This document shows positions 1 to 9,336 of a stretch of 64,000 nt of DNA, one piece after another (positions within the stretch are counted from its first letter, which is position 1; every line of letters starts with the position of its first letter). Below the pieces are notes generated by a model. It saw nothing but the letters and a program-made list of their open reading frames with translations, was not told the DNA's origin and ran no database searches. Origin of the DNA: Gracilaria domingensis (Eukaryota > Rhodophyta > Florideophyceae > Gracilariales > Gracilariaceae). A program made the position numbers and the translations under genes. Where the stretch lies: positions 31,281 to 95,280 of the forward strand of contig VCMS01000325.1 in assembly GCA_022539475.1 (NCBI GenBank), written 5' to 3'.

Positions 1-186
1 ACTGAACTGAACGAGGAAGAGTCCATGGAAGTGTTCCTGAAACGCGAAGTCAGTCTTTCTGCTCCATCGAATGAAGATGACGTTGAAGACCCAGACAACA
101 ACGCAGCTGTGTATCAGTTCCTTTTGGGACAAGTTGTGAACTTCAACACATTGCCGGCGTGTTCGGAGCAGGACGAACTCAATTAG
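1..186 (+). CDS. Acidic C-terminal or 5' exon frame, product unknown
   Basis: The frame is open from the window edge and ends at TAG (184-186). It encodes an acidic stretch with no recognised domain. The next gene lies in the same frame straight after the stop, and no ATG opens that gene for almost 300 bases. A 51-nt intron from GTGAAC at 136 to the AG at 185-186 would remove the stop in phase and make this the preceding exon of the next gene. A 54-nt intron occurs elsewhere in the window, so the size is possible. The alternative is the tail of a separate gene. No function can be assigned. Confidence 0.4.
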   Translation, partial: TELNEEESMEVFLKREVSLSAPSNEDDVEDPDNNAAVYQFLLGQVVNFNTLPACSEQDELN

Positions 187-2148
187 AACTGCCACGACTT
201 CCGTTCAGAATCGATTGCGGACGATGCTCAAGGTAATTCCGCCCCCGCACCAGTGAAGCAGTCCGTGACGAAGAGGAGGACTCCCGCTGCTGCTGCTGCA
301 ACATCTGCCAGTGAAGAAGGGGAGCCGCGAAGAAGTGCACGAGAACGGGCGCAGGTGAGTTATAGGGAAATTGAGCACGGCCGAAATCGAGGTGCCATAG
401 AAGTTCTGGATAGCTCTGAAGAAGAACAGCGGGCTCCGCCGAGGAAGAAACGGAGAAAGACTTTCACACAACAGATGAGATCTACTCTGAACAGCATGAC
501 AACGGATGACCTGATGTCTCAACTAAATGAACATGTGCTGAGAGGAAGGTCGATGAAGGTTCAGTTCGTGGCATTGGGAGAGGGAGCGAATGCAGAGAAC
601 GCAGGCAGTTCTGCATTTGTGGATGACGAAGAGCTTCTTTCTGTGACAGTTCCACGGGTTGTCACCGTCGAGAAAGATGCTGCGCCAGACGATCAGCAAG
701 AGACAGGTGGGGGGTCATTTGATGACGAGTTACCTACAGCTCTTCCGGAATCTGAGGAGCACGGACTTGTTCGAGGTGACCCATATGATGGCCCACTGAA
801 CCCATCATGGTGCGGGTATGCCAGGCTGAGACCGCAGGAATGGCAAGGGAAGAACGTAATTGAGCACAAGGACCCCTGGCTCAGAGTCATTCACTTGCCG
901 AAGGGACATAGGTCGGAGCTGCTAAGTGTCTCGAATCTCAGAGATGTACACCATCTTGTCTTTTGGCACGCTGCAAGGGCTGAACATCGCCTACGGGCGG
1001 AGACATTTGGTATGCAGTATCCTCGTACTCGACCGACAGGTATGGATGATGAAGAGGTGCTGTGGGTTGCTGCGAAGGAGCATGACGAATTTGGGCAAAT
1101 GTTCTTCGCCCGAATGCAAGCTGAGCTAAGGCAGAATGGATATTGCGTGCTTGATGGCTTTGCGACGGATAATGGTGTCCCTAAATGGGAGGAGTTGGAA
1201 GAAGTTCGGGAGTTCGGAGATGTGTCGGGGAAGTTGGTGGACTTCTTCGAGAATGAGTATGGAGCGATGCCGGATATACGGAAAGGAGAGGAACAGAAGT
1301 CGTTTGTTCAAATAATCAACGATGATGAAGGATGGAAGGACGGTAGCGATGGACCATTTGAGGGGAGAGTGATGTCGACACGTTGGGGTACGGTGGAGAA
1401 GCCGGAGGATAATGAGGAGCTCAGGTGGGTTGTAAGGTCGCGTGCTTTACTTGATGTTCGAATGGGTACAATTGCTGCGGCTTTGGGACTATGGGACAAT
1501 GAAAGGGAAGCTGTGAAGATGTACACTCCGAAAACTGGTGGTCGATTTCTGGGGACGACGAGAAAGTGCAAGCGCCAGACGCTGCACACCGACTTCAGTG
1601 GTCTGGTTACGAAGGAAACAATGAATACTGGCAACCCCGGATACTTTGTAATGGCCTCTGGGAAAGAGGGCTTTCCTCTCTGGGTGAGCGCTGGAAGCCA
1701 TCAACTGGTGGGGATGAACAACCAACAGTTGCGAGTGATGTCGGAGGTGTATCCAGCGAAGAAGATAATCATCCCACCGTACTCTGTATTCGTGGGCCGT
1801 GGTGATGTGACACATGCTGGAGCAAGTGGGAAGGACAAGGTGGATAGGCCCGAGTCTATGGATTTGCTGGTTAGATACCACATGTACATGGTACCAGAGG
1901 GCTACGCACTACCTGATGCTGTTCATCGGGTGCGGGATTTCCGACCCACGTTTGTCAATGGTGACGAGGAGGAGGAGGCGGAGGATGAACTGTTGTCCGA
2001 TAAGGAGGGTGGGGCGGTTGACATGGACGAAGAACAAGTGGTCGTGGAGATTGGTGTGGAAGCGGACGCCGGTAGAACCGAAGTGCTCGAGAGTAGTAGT
2101 GATGACGATTTGCCAATAATGAGGCTGCGAGCGCCTCGAAGTGGATGA
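187..2148 (+). CDS. 2-oxoglutarate/Fe(II) dioxygenase-like nuclear protein, 5' end unresolved
   Basis: A long single frame ends at TGA 2146-2148; numbering is from codon 253. The N-terminal third is Ala/Ser/Glu rich with a basic cluster RKKRRK typical of a nuclear localisation signal, and the C-terminal 60 residues are strongly acidic. The middle carries an oxygenase-like metal triad: His445-x-Asp447 in TLHTDFSG and distal His521 in GDVTHAG, with Arg532 or Arg541 downstream as possible 2-oxoglutarate ligands. A strand-rich stretch lies between, as in the double-stranded beta-helix fold. Only the motif pattern is seen; the family is inferred. Codon 253 is GTG and the first ATG is at 475, which would remove the basic cluster, so the true start probably lies upstream, perhaps through the 51-nt intron proposed for the preceding frame. 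Oxygenases of this fold act on proteins, nucleic acids or small molecules; the substrate is unknown. Confidence 0.55.
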   Translation, partial: NCHDFRSESIADDAQGNSAPAPVKQSVTKRRTPAAAAATSASEEGEPRRSARERAQVSYREIEHGRNRGAIEVLDSSEEEQRAPPRKKRRKTFTQQMRSTLNSMTTDDLMSQLNEHVLRGRSMKVQFVALGEGANAENAGSSAFVDDEELLSVTVPRVVTVEKDAAPDDQQETGGGSFDDELPTALPESEEHGLVRGDPYDGPLNPSWCGYARLRPQEWQGKNVIEHKDPWLRVIHLPKGHRSELLSVSNLRDVHHLVFWHAARAEHRLRAETFGMQYPRTRPTGMDDEEVLWVAAKEHDEFGQMFFARMQAELRQNGYCVLDGFATDNGVPKWEELEEVREFGDVSGKLVDFFENEYGAMPDIRKGEEQKSFVQIINDDEGWKDGSDGPFEGRVMSTRWGTVEKPEDNEELRWVVRSRALLDVRMGTIAAALGLWDNEREAVKMYTPKTGGRFLGTTRKCKRQTLHTDFSGLVTKETMNTGNPGYFVMASGKEGFPLWVSAGSHQLVGMNNQQLRVMSEVYPAKKIIIPPYSVFVGRGDVTHAGASGKDKVDRPESMDLLVRYHMYMVPEGYALPDAVHRVRDFRPTFVNGDEEEEAEDELLSDKEGGAVDMDEEQVVVEIGVEADAGRTEVLESSSDDDLPIMRLRAPRSG

Positions 2149-2484
2149 GAATGAGATGATTAGTAAATTATGTGTGTCTTGCGAGTATTAAGAGTAGTAT
2201 ACTATTACAAGGCTATACATATGAACATAGAAAAGGTGCGGCAGGCTGGTAATTGAACAAATGTCAAACGTCTTTGGTCCAGTTGCGTCTAATTGCAACA
2301 TGCCAAATGCTCGGTATCGTTAACATCATTGGTGGCACCAGTCAATTCGCAATTGAACATGTAGCGTCCTAACATTTCTGAAACTGCACTTAAGGTTGCT
2401 TTTAAGAGAAGTGTGAAACTGAGAAGTCTATACAGTTCCTGTCTATGCGGTACTTGTGGCAGTATGGTGACTGTATCAGGAAAA

Positions 2485-3323
2485 ATGGCAGAGGAACAGA
2501 GAGACTTGGCAGAAATTTCACCCAATACCTTGTCTAAGTTCATATATGCCAATGGTTACGGTATATTAAGTTCCGTTGATGGAACGTTGAGAAGAGAAGG
2601 AGAGTCAATTCCAGAAGAAGTTGTGAAGTGTATGAAGTTCATTGACGAACGTGTTGGTTTCGGACTTGTCACGGGGGTGATGTGGGCGACGTGGAGGGGA
2701 AAATGGAAGGACTCGGAGACTATAAGTTTGGTGTCTCGGCGAATCATGGAGCTTTCATGCGTTTCTCTGACGAGAGGGAAATTAAGGGTGCATTCAATGA
2801 TCACACCCTTGACCACACTGTTGACGGACTACTGTTCCTGGCAAGGGATTTGAATAGGAGGCATGGTATTGTGAATGATGATGACAAGGGGTTCGTGGAG
2901 ACCAGAAGTGATAGTGGCCTTCCCAATTTCGTGTACAACAAACTGTGGCAGTGGAAAGAAGAAGTGGATTCTGCTATTGGGGACCTGTTGCAGAAGATGG
3001 ATGCGTTTGTTATCTATCCCGGCGATAAAAGTTGCGAAATTGTGGACAAGTGATCCACAAAAGGAAGCGGAGGAGAAAATCTTGTGGATAATGAACCGAG
3101 ATTTATTGATACGGATGACGTCGTGACGTTCGGAAGTGCTTTGAGCGACGGGCCTTTGCATGAGGTAGGCGTGTACGGCGTTCACGTCAAAGAAGATTGT
3201 ATCCCGCGTAGAGTACACAACCTGTTCGAAAGCGTGGAGGATGTACATTCGACAATTATGTTGGTGGCTCTGTTGTACGGCTACGAGGAAAAGCAGCAGG
3301 ATAAAAACCACCATGATTCATAA
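2485..3323 (+). pseudogene. HAD-superfamily phosphohydrolase, decayed paralog
   Basis: This is a paralog of the intact HAD gene at 3376-4248, which faces it tail to tail. The chosen ATG (2485) puts both proteins in register: 35 residues precede the end of motif I in each. Motif I reads SSVDGTL where the intact copy has SDVDGTL, so the nucleophilic Asp is Ser. The reading frame shifts by one base in a run of G at about 2674-2678, just after the VTG of the cap region. An in-frame TGA lies at 3051-3053. Motif IV is also weakened (SALSDGP against NASNDGP). Three independent defects, one at the nucleophile, make this a pseudogene rather than an assembly error. Similarity continues to the C-terminal ELYGY-like end. 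Confidence 0.8.
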
Positions 3324-3375
3324 AAGGGTATTGAGATATATACGACACTTTTATTACTGAGATCTCATATCATAG

Positions 3376-4248
3376 CTAAGTATTAAAGGCATCGTAGCAC
3401 TTGAAACAAATTCCAAGAGCATTTCTAAACCATTGACACTTGCATTTTCTGTACCCGTACAGTTCTGCCACCCTTCTGATGGTCTCATGCACGTCCTCCA
3501 CCCCATCAACAAGATATGTTACCGCTGGTGGAGGGTCGTCTCTCTTCACATGAACTGCGAGGGTTGCCATTTCATATAGAGGACCATCATTGGAAGCATT
3601 CCCGAAAGCAACGATTAAATGTGTGTCGAACTGCGGGTCGTTTTCAACCAAGGCTAGCGCCCCACTATTTTTCGTGAAACGAATGTCCCCTATGTCACAG
3701 TTTTCATCTTGAGGGTACGCAACCAGGTTCGGAAAGGATGTCAACACTTTTGAAATACCGGAGTTAGCTTCTGTTTTCCACTTCGACAGTCCATTGTACG
3801 TGAAGTTAGGGAGTCCACTGTCTTTTCTAGTGCTCACCACTGCTTGTTGACGCTCTTCGTGAAGTCCGTGCGATTCATTTAAGGAGAGTGCAAGTCTCTC
3901 AAGTTCGGCTGCACATCTTTCGTAGCCTTCCCTGTCAAGGTCCTGATCAATTTCGGTACCATTGGATAATCTCACCCGTGCGCCTTGGTTTCCAGAGATG
4001 CCAAAAGTGTAGCCACCCAGATGCTCCATGAAACTCTCGGCATCCTCTATATCTCGCCCAGTAGCAGTTCCGAAACCAACGCGTGCGTTGATGTACTTCA
4101 TGCATTTGACTGTTTCGGCAGGAATGTTCTCCTCAGCTCTTTTCAGAGTACCGTCAACATCACTAATCACGGCGTAGCCATTTTCGAATATTTCGTTAGC
4201 CAGCTGCTGAGGAGTTACTTCTTGGGCTCTAACTTCCGAGTTATACAT
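3376..4248 (-). CDS. HAD-superfamily phosphohydrolase (Cof/sucrose-phosphatase-like type)
   Basis: A protein of 290 residues from the ATG at 4248. The frame runs on upstream to an ATG at 4347, but the paralog at 2485 starts at the equivalent of 4248. Motif I is DVDGTL (Asp30 nucleophile, Asp32 acid/base). A TATGRD stretch follows as motif II, and motif IV is GNASNDGP near the C-terminus. The segment between motifs II and IV is long enough for a C2-type cap, as in Cof, sucrose-phosphate and mannosyl-glycerate phosphatases. HAD enzymes of this type remove phosphate from sugars or other small metabolites through a phospho-Asp intermediate. The substrate cannot be read from the sequence. No signal peptide or membrane segment is evident, so a cytosolic location is inferred. 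Only about 50 bases separate its end from that of its dead twin. Confidence 0.75.
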   Translation of the reverse strand: MYNSEVRAQEVTPQQLANEIFENGYAVISDVDGTLKRAEENIPAETVKCMKYINARVGFGTATGRDIEDAESFMEHLGGYTFGISGNQGARVRLSNGTEIDQDLDREGYERCAAELERLALSLNESHGLHEERQQAVVSTRKDSGLPNFTYNGLSKWKTEANSGISKVLTSFPNLVAYPQDENCDIGDIRFTKNSGALALVENDPQFDTHLIVAFGNASNDGPLYEMATLAVHVKRDDPPPAVTYLVDGVEDVHETIRRVAELYGYRKCKCQWFRNALGICFKCYDAFNT

Positions 4249-4348
4249 GTTTTGAAAGCTTTCGAAAGGGTTCTTTTTGCAAATGGGTGTGGGTATACGA
4301 ATGAGAAGGATGTGATTGATGTTCACAAGGTGTTTCGTAGTATACAAA

Positions 4349-4875
4349 GAGTCTAAGAACGACCATATACGGGTATTGTAGTACTGTTTTAAAACGTTAC
4401 TAGGAGGAGAAGTTTTTGCATCGATTTGAAGTAAAGAAAGGATGATTTAGTCATAAATTATATGTACGGGTTCAAGTGGGTAAAGAAAACTGTAAATATC
4501 TTTAACATGAGCTTAGAAATCAAGAAGAGTAAAACAACCTCCATTATGGGTTGAAACCCATAAAAGGTTTACCTTACTTTATACGGATGCCCCAAGTAAT
4601 GCAAACGCTTAGTTCTTCAGAAATATCACAATTTTTGTACTTGTTTCGTTACTAGTATCGTGCACTTTAATGATATGGAATGACCATTTTCTATCTAGCA
4701 AAATCTTAGCGAAGTATTAGTGATAAGGGATGTAGGATTTAAAGGGGCATATTTGAACCACAGAAGGACGAACAATATAAGTAATGTAATAGGAACAGGT
4801 CATTTCGATAAAGTAACTTTTATGTTTAACTATCTCTAAAAGGTTTACAACACCGAAAAGTCATGTGTTCTAACC
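4349..4875. other. Intergenic spacer, AT-rich
   Basis: No open frame of note, no RNA gene and no repeat were recognised. The stretch lies between the start of the HAD gene and the end of the ketopantoate-reductase-like gene, and may hold the HAD promoter. Confidence 0.5.
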
Positions 4876-5778
4876 TCAAAGCTGGGGGAATGGGGAGGGG
4901 GATAACTTTTCCTTAACAACGTTGACGTAGTTTGTATGAAAAGGAGCGGGGTCACCGCCTACAATGTTTCTTTCTTGGCGGGAAAAGTCGTAGAAGTACG
5001 CGTTCCTAAATTGAAAGTCGGAGAAAGAAGTAGGGAAGCCAACGAGAGTTTTCCCATATGCAAGAAGTCGCCCAACGGTCTCTTCCAGGTTGAAAGTAGT
5101 ACCTGTCTTAAGCGAAACTATCTTCAACAGCTCTTTCATTATTGTGAGCACAACCGTACTGCACTCCGTAGCGACTACGTCCATAGGAATGAAACCTCTT
5201 GAGGCCCCGACGATGTTGAAAGCTGATAGCCACACGAGCTTCTCATAATAGCTTACGAGAAATGTGTCTTCGTCGACAACCCCGCAAGTGAGACCCATAG
5301 AACTAAACCTGTCTGCAACGTTGGAGGCCCACTTTTCTGTTGCGACAGTGAGACCATCCGGACTTTGAGGAGTGACACCATCCTGCGGAGCTGCGTTTCT
5401 TGAGGGGACACCAACGTATAGGACAACTTTTGAACATTTGTCCACACCGAGCTTCGAAAGCAATGGTATGATGTCTCCATTCTGGAAGAAAACGAGATTC
5501 TCTCTGAGCGAATAAGGGCAAGCCTGAATTACGGTCTCCAGGGTGTTCGTTCTTCCACAAACTAGTATCGGTACATCAGAAAGATGAGAGGTAGCAGCCA
5601 TGCTGCAGAATTCGTGTGCGGAAATGACCGTATCTTCTTCGTTCGCCAGCATGGTACCTATACGCCCCCTTCCAACAATAACGGCCCGAGTCCTTCGGGC
5701 GGGAGATGAGGCCTGAGGGACGTCAGAGTATCTGGGACTCGGAGGCGGAGTGGGAGGCATATCGGATTTGGAGTTCAT
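4876..5778 (-). CDS. Ketopantoate reductase-like NAD(P)-binding protein
   Basis: An intact frame of 300 residues. After a Pro/Ser-rich tail of about 30 residues comes a beta strand and a glycine motif VGRGRIG, the dinucleotide-binding loop of a Rossmann fold. The central part includes PILVCGRTN and VVLYVGVPSRN. The C-terminal half has the helical pattern YEKLVWLSAFNIVGA, which resembles the C-terminal domain of the ApbA/PanE (ketopantoate reductase) family. Established members reduce 2-dehydropantoate to pantoate with NADPH; many eukaryotic relatives have other or unknown 2-oxoacid substrates. Length fits the family (about 290-310). The loop is GRGRIG instead of the usual GxGxxG or GAGAxG, so the assignment is to the fold and probable family only. 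No introns are needed. Confidence 0.6.
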   Translation of the reverse strand: MNSKSDMPPTPPPSPRYSDVPQASSPARRTRAVIVGRGRIGTMLANEEDTVISAHEFCSMAATSHLSDVPILVCGRTNTLETVIQACPYSLRENLVFFQNGDIIPLLSKLGVDKCSKVVLYVGVPSRNAAPQDGVTPQSPDGLTVATEKWASNVADRFSSMGLTCGVVDEDTFLVSYYEKLVWLSAFNIVGASRGFIPMDVVATECSTVVLTIMKELLKIVSLKTGTTFNLEETVGRLLAYGKTLVGFPTSFSDFQFRNAYFYDFSRQERNIVGGDPAPFHTNYVNVVKEKLSPSPFPQL

Positions 5779-6175
5779 TGCAAGTGTTCGATTGTTTTTG
5801 TGTGACGATAAAAAGGGAAGATGGGGCGGAGAACTGCTGGGGTAAAGAGTGATACTTAAGTAAAAACGGTTGGGAAGCGCAGAACGGGAACATGGTTCAC
5901 TTTGTGAAAGTGAGCGAAATGTATGGTATGTGATTGTACTGAATGAATGATAGGGCTTGTATGAGACGACAAGCCAGAAAGTGTGATGATGTTTTATGAA
6001 AGGTAGGTGGAAGAGTAGAAAGTGTGCAATGAATGAAACTGATTTCGAACCTGAGTTGTAAAGTAGTTGTAAAGTACGAGTTACGGGGAGCTTGAATACA
6101 GGATGAAAGGAGCCATTTTGGCTTCATAAATGAGGTGAACGGGTTTTATAGCTTCAATCGGATTGCCATAATTAG
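5779..6175. other. Intergenic spacer
   Basis: No supported gene. It probably holds the promoter of the ketopantoate-reductase-like gene on the minus strand. No sequence resembling the N-terminal half of ribulose-phosphate epimerase was found here, although the C-terminal half follows directly. Confidence 0.45.
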
Positions 6176-6496
6176 AAGGATGGAGTTGGATTGCGCCCGA
6201 ACACGTCTATAAAGGTCGTAGAAGCACTTATGAAGGAAGGAGTTGTAGACATGTTATTGTTGATGACGGTGGAGCCAGGGTTTGGAGGACAGGCGTTTAT
6301 GGAGGGTGTTCTTGATAAGGTGCGACATGCAAGGGAGTTGTACCCAAGAATAGGGATACAGGTGGATGGAGGTATTGGACTGAGTACTGTGAAAGCAGTA
6401 GTGAAGGCCGGTGCAAACATTTCAGTTGCAGGATCTGCCATCTTTGGCTCGAGTAACCCAGCTCATGTCATAGCTGGTTTTCGAAAGGTTGGTTAG
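6176..6496 (+). pseudogene. RPE: Ribulose-phosphate 3-epimerase, C-terminal half only
   Basis: About 105 residues match the second half of ribulose-phosphate 3-epimerase, the TIM-barrel enzyme of the pentose-phosphate and Calvin cycles. Hallmarks are the LRPNTSI strand, the MTVEPGFGGQ loop (family form MxVxPGFGGQ), IQVDGGI with a catalytic Asp, and the phosphate-binding end VAGSAIFG. The family length is about 225, so roughly half is missing. The frame opens after TAG at 6173 with no ATG; a 3' splice site ending at that AG is possible in theory. No N-terminal half lies within the preceding few kilobases, where both neighbours are unrelated genes. A 5'-truncated duplicate is the simplest reading. 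The stop codon and end of the protein look normal. Confidence 0.75.
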
Positions 6497-6566
6497 AGAT
6501 AGTAGCATAAATTTATTGTTTATTACATTGTTACCTTTACGTGTTATCACAACTAAATTCTCCGTC

Positions 6567-6897
6567 TCCATTGGAGATGTATTTCTCTTGTATGAAAACC
6601 GGGAAAGGATGTGAGAGAACATAAATATATCCCCAGTGGACGCTGAGAGGGAGGATGAACTACTCTACGTGCTATCATTGTTACCCATCCGGTGTCGAGT
6701 GGTGACATATTCTTTTTTTGTCACAACCCACAAAGGATGTGACGGAAGAAGAACATGCCCCCAGTCGAGACAGAGGGTGAGCAACTCTAAGTACAATCAC
6801 TAGTCCCTAGCGTGCCTCCACTGGCAATATCTTCCTGTTTTGCTATAACCATCGAGTGAGGTTATGGTGGAAGAGAAAAATATCGCCGGTCGAGGCG
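6567..6897 (+). repeat. Three tandem, diverged hairpin units of about 125 bp
   Basis: Imperfect inverted repeats lie at 6567-6640, 6692-6771 and 6813-6897. Arms are 22 to 36 nt with short loops, and most mismatches are of the G-U type. The second has 32-nt arms (from GTGTCGAGTGG to CCAGTCGAGAC); the third pairs GCCTCCACTGG with CCGGTCGAGGC. Sequence between the hairpins is also shared (for example CATTGTTACCC against CACTAGTCCC), so the whole unit was duplicated and then diverged while foldback was kept. The size fits small-RNA precursors. No gene lies between 6500 and 7130. Confidence 0.6.
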
Positions 6898-7129
6898 AGG
6901 TGGGTGGGGACTATGTGAAGAGGGGACAGAGAGATGGCGCTTAAATAGTGGAAGGTGCGGAGGTGTACAGTGGATGTTTTGGCGGGAAATGGGATGAAGG
7001 AAACAGGGACAATCATGGTGCTGGATATAGCCCGTGTGGTTGGACAGTGGGGGTGCACAGCACAGTTTAGCTCGATTGCACTGTATCGCAGCGGAAACTT
7101 CGATCCAACTACTACTTCTTTTTCTGAAG

Positions 7130-8059
7130 ATGTCGAACGGATACGTGAAGGATGAGGAGCTGTGGGTGCTGTTGGAGGGGAAGGAGGTACCGCAGACGCC
7201 GTCACCAAAGCGGGAAGAGGACGTGATTACGGCGGCTCGTCGGATGTCGCAGAAGAAGGAAGTGGCTGAGGAAGGAAAGAAGTGTGAGGCGAGGAGAGGG
7301 GATGGTGATGAGGTGGAGAAGGGGGTAGAATTGGAGGTGGAGGGGGTCGCAATGGAGAGAAGGGGTGCGGTGCATCTGAGTCAGTTAGAGGTTGGAGACC
7401 AGATAGAGAGTGGGGGCGGAGAGGGTGACAGGGAGATGCGGTTTGTGGGGGAGATGAAGGCGAGGGTGGGGATGTTGGGGTTGGTGATGAAGGAGCAACT
7501 GGACGATGGAATTGTGGAGATTGTAACGGAAATGGGCGGTGTGGTGCTGAGTGGGGGTGGTAGTGGTGTTTCGGTTGAGGCGATTTCGAGCCTGCGGAAT
7601 TCGTTGTCGGTATTGGGAGTGGAGATGAGAAATCATGTGTATGGGATAGTGGAGTGTGCGGGAAGGGAGGTTGGAGAGTTGCGGGAGGAGAATAGGGTTC
7701 TGAACGAGAGGTTGGACGTGCTGGAGAAGGAGGTGAAGAAGCTGTGCAAGAGGCAAAGATTGGTGGAAGAGGAGACGGTGAAAGGAGGTGTGGAGGGAAA
7801 GACGGAGAAGGGAAGTGTGGGAAGGGTGGCGGTGCAGAAGGGGTCTCCTGTGACACCGAAGACAAAGGGTGGTGGGGTTGGGGATGGGAAGAGCCGTCTG
7901 AAGAAGAGGCGTAAGGAGATGAAGAAGGTGGTGGAGGAGGTGCCGCGGGAGGGAGTGGGAGCTCCGGTGGTGACTGGGTTTAGGAGTGCGGCGGAGGTAG
8001 CGCGGACTGCGAAGGGGATTCTGAGGGGACAGGAGGAGAGAAGGATGGGAGGGATTTGA
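7130..8059 (+). CDS. Coiled-coil protein of a repeated element, copy 1
   Basis: An open frame of 309 residues from the first ATG (7130). It is Glu/Lys/Val/Gly rich with a heptad-like stretch LREENRVLNERLDVLEKEV at about two thirds, then a basic segment with SRLKKRRKEMKK and the motif TPKTKGG. No catalytic domain is recognised. The same protein end, with the same motifs, is encoded on the opposite strand at 24461-24952, and the two copies share about 430 bases of 3' flank. That makes this a dispersed element rather than a unique host gene. The purine-rich top strand (G above 40 per cent) creates long Pro/Ser-rich frames on the other strand, which are shadows. Confidence 0.5.
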   Translation: MSNGYVKDEELWVLLEGKEVPQTPSPKREEDVITAARRMSQKKEVAEEGKKCEARRGDGDEVEKGVELEVEGVAMERRGAVHLSQLEVGDQIESGGGEGDREMRFVGEMKARVGMLGLVMKEQLDDGIVEIVTEMGGVVLSGGGSGVSVEAISSLRNSLSVLGVEMRNHVYGIVECAGREVGELREENRVLNERLDVLEKEVKKLCKRQRLVEEETVKGGVEGKTEKGSVGRVAVQKGSPVTPKTKGGGVGDGKSRLKKRRKEMKKVVEEVPREGVGAPVVTGFRSAAEVARTAKGILRGQEERRMGGI

Positions 8060-8500
8060 AGCCGTTTTGGGGCGAGGCGGGTATACGAGAAGGGGGAGAG
8101 TTGTGCACCTGACTTCTACAAAATGAACGCGTGATGGGCGAGAAATGGGTAAATAGCGGGGGTGGTGTGGACTGGGAAGAAGTGATGGGATGATTGAGGT
8201 GGGATGAGTTGCGATTGGCATTGCAACATGGGAGAAAATGGAAAGGCAAACTAGCACGAGTGCAGTTTTGAGAGAGGGTCGCGGAAAAGAGTGAATGGGG
8301 TGGTGCGGCGAAGTAGAACCTCTACAAAAACTAGGGGACCCAAGAACTAAACTGCGCGAGATGGAATTTAATATTCCAAAATTTCTTAATTTTTTGAGTG
8401 CCAGCCTCTGCTACCCCCTCGCGCGCCCCAAATAGCCCCAAAACTAGCTTAGTTTCCAAAGCGAACAGACTATATTCCACTTTGCAGAACACAGACGTTA
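7500..8500 (+). mobile_element. Dispersed coiled-coil element, copy 1 (shared segment)
   Basis: The segment alignable with 23924-24952 (reverse strand) covers the C-terminal part of the coiled-coil ORF and a 3' flank of about 430 bases. Both copies end with the same sequence, CAGAACACAGAC, and then differ. No long terminal repeat, inverted repeat or poly-A tail is visible at the common end. The 5' limit is set only by loss of similarity in copy 2, so 5' truncation as in non-LTR retroelements is possible. The family is not recognised. Confidence 0.55.
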
Positions 8501-8728
8501 TCCGTACATTAGCATAGGTAGAACGATTGCCCTCTCGATACCGTAGAACTAGTCTGGGGACGGCAGACAGTAGACAAGATGACTTGCACCGGATCAAGGA
8601 AGCAATAATGTTCCCTCTTATACGTCTCCTGAATTGCTCAGATAGAAATTACTAATGTTCAGAGCCAGAACTGTCAAACGGGACATTATGAGGGCTAAGG
8701 CGGCAAAGAAATCCATTAGACGTCAAAT

Positions 8729-9241
8729 ATGTTTTGTTGTACATTGAGGAACCGACGGGAAGCAGAGGTGGACGGTGGGTTTCAGTTCGTCAGCAGTACT
8801 TTGCTAACATCGCGTTCACCTCACTGGTCGACTGAAAGAGGCCTTACATTGTGCGTAGGAGCTTGCTATCCCAGACAGTCATATGGTTGGCATCCTCTAA
8901 GCATGCATGATAGACCCGAAGTTGGCACGCTTCGTGTGTCTGCGTTTCAGAAAGCAGGGACACCAACGCCGATTACCTTAATTAGATTCAGAAATCGAAC
9001 GATTCTCGTCAAACGGGATGAACTCTTGCAGTTTTCAGACGTCACTGGTTGCAAACTGCGAAAGTTACATTCGCTTTTCGTTGAAAAAACGTTACAACAT
9101 TATGATTGGATTGTTTCGTACGGTGGAGCGCAGTCGAACGCAATGCTTGCTGTAGCTCATCTATGCAAGCATTTTGGCATCGCAATCGTTCCTTCACCTG
9201 CCCACGCACATGCTCCACGAGCCATCGTCTTCACCAGCTGA
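8729..9241 (+). pseudogene. PLP-dependent ACC deaminase/D-cysteine desulfhydrase-like, N-terminal fragment
   Basis: Of 170 residues the last 80 or so resemble the N-terminal domain of the tryptophan-synthase-beta-type PLP enzymes that include ACC deaminase and D-cysteine desulfhydrase. VKRDELL is followed by TGCKLRKLHSLF, where the Lys after the first Cys matches the PLP lysine of GNKxRKLE in the family, and then by SYGGAQSNAML (family QSNHxR). The protein stops after about a quarter of the family length of around 330. The GNK asparagine is Cys here. The first 90 residues look unstructured and may be chance or a transit region. The next frame downstream belongs to an unrelated enzyme fragment. 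Confidence 0.65.
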
Positions 9242-9336
9242 TGAAGTCTCGGAGAAATATGGCCCCTTTCTTTGTTCCGCTTTCTCCGATCTTCCACCGA
9301 CGCCAAACATCTTTCACACATTCCATATCTAATTGA

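Noticed and set aside
7227-8257. Long Pro/Ser/His-rich ORFs on the minus strand
   Set aside because: They are the complement of the purine-rich coiled-coil ORF; composition explains them and the plus-strand protein is supported by copy 2.
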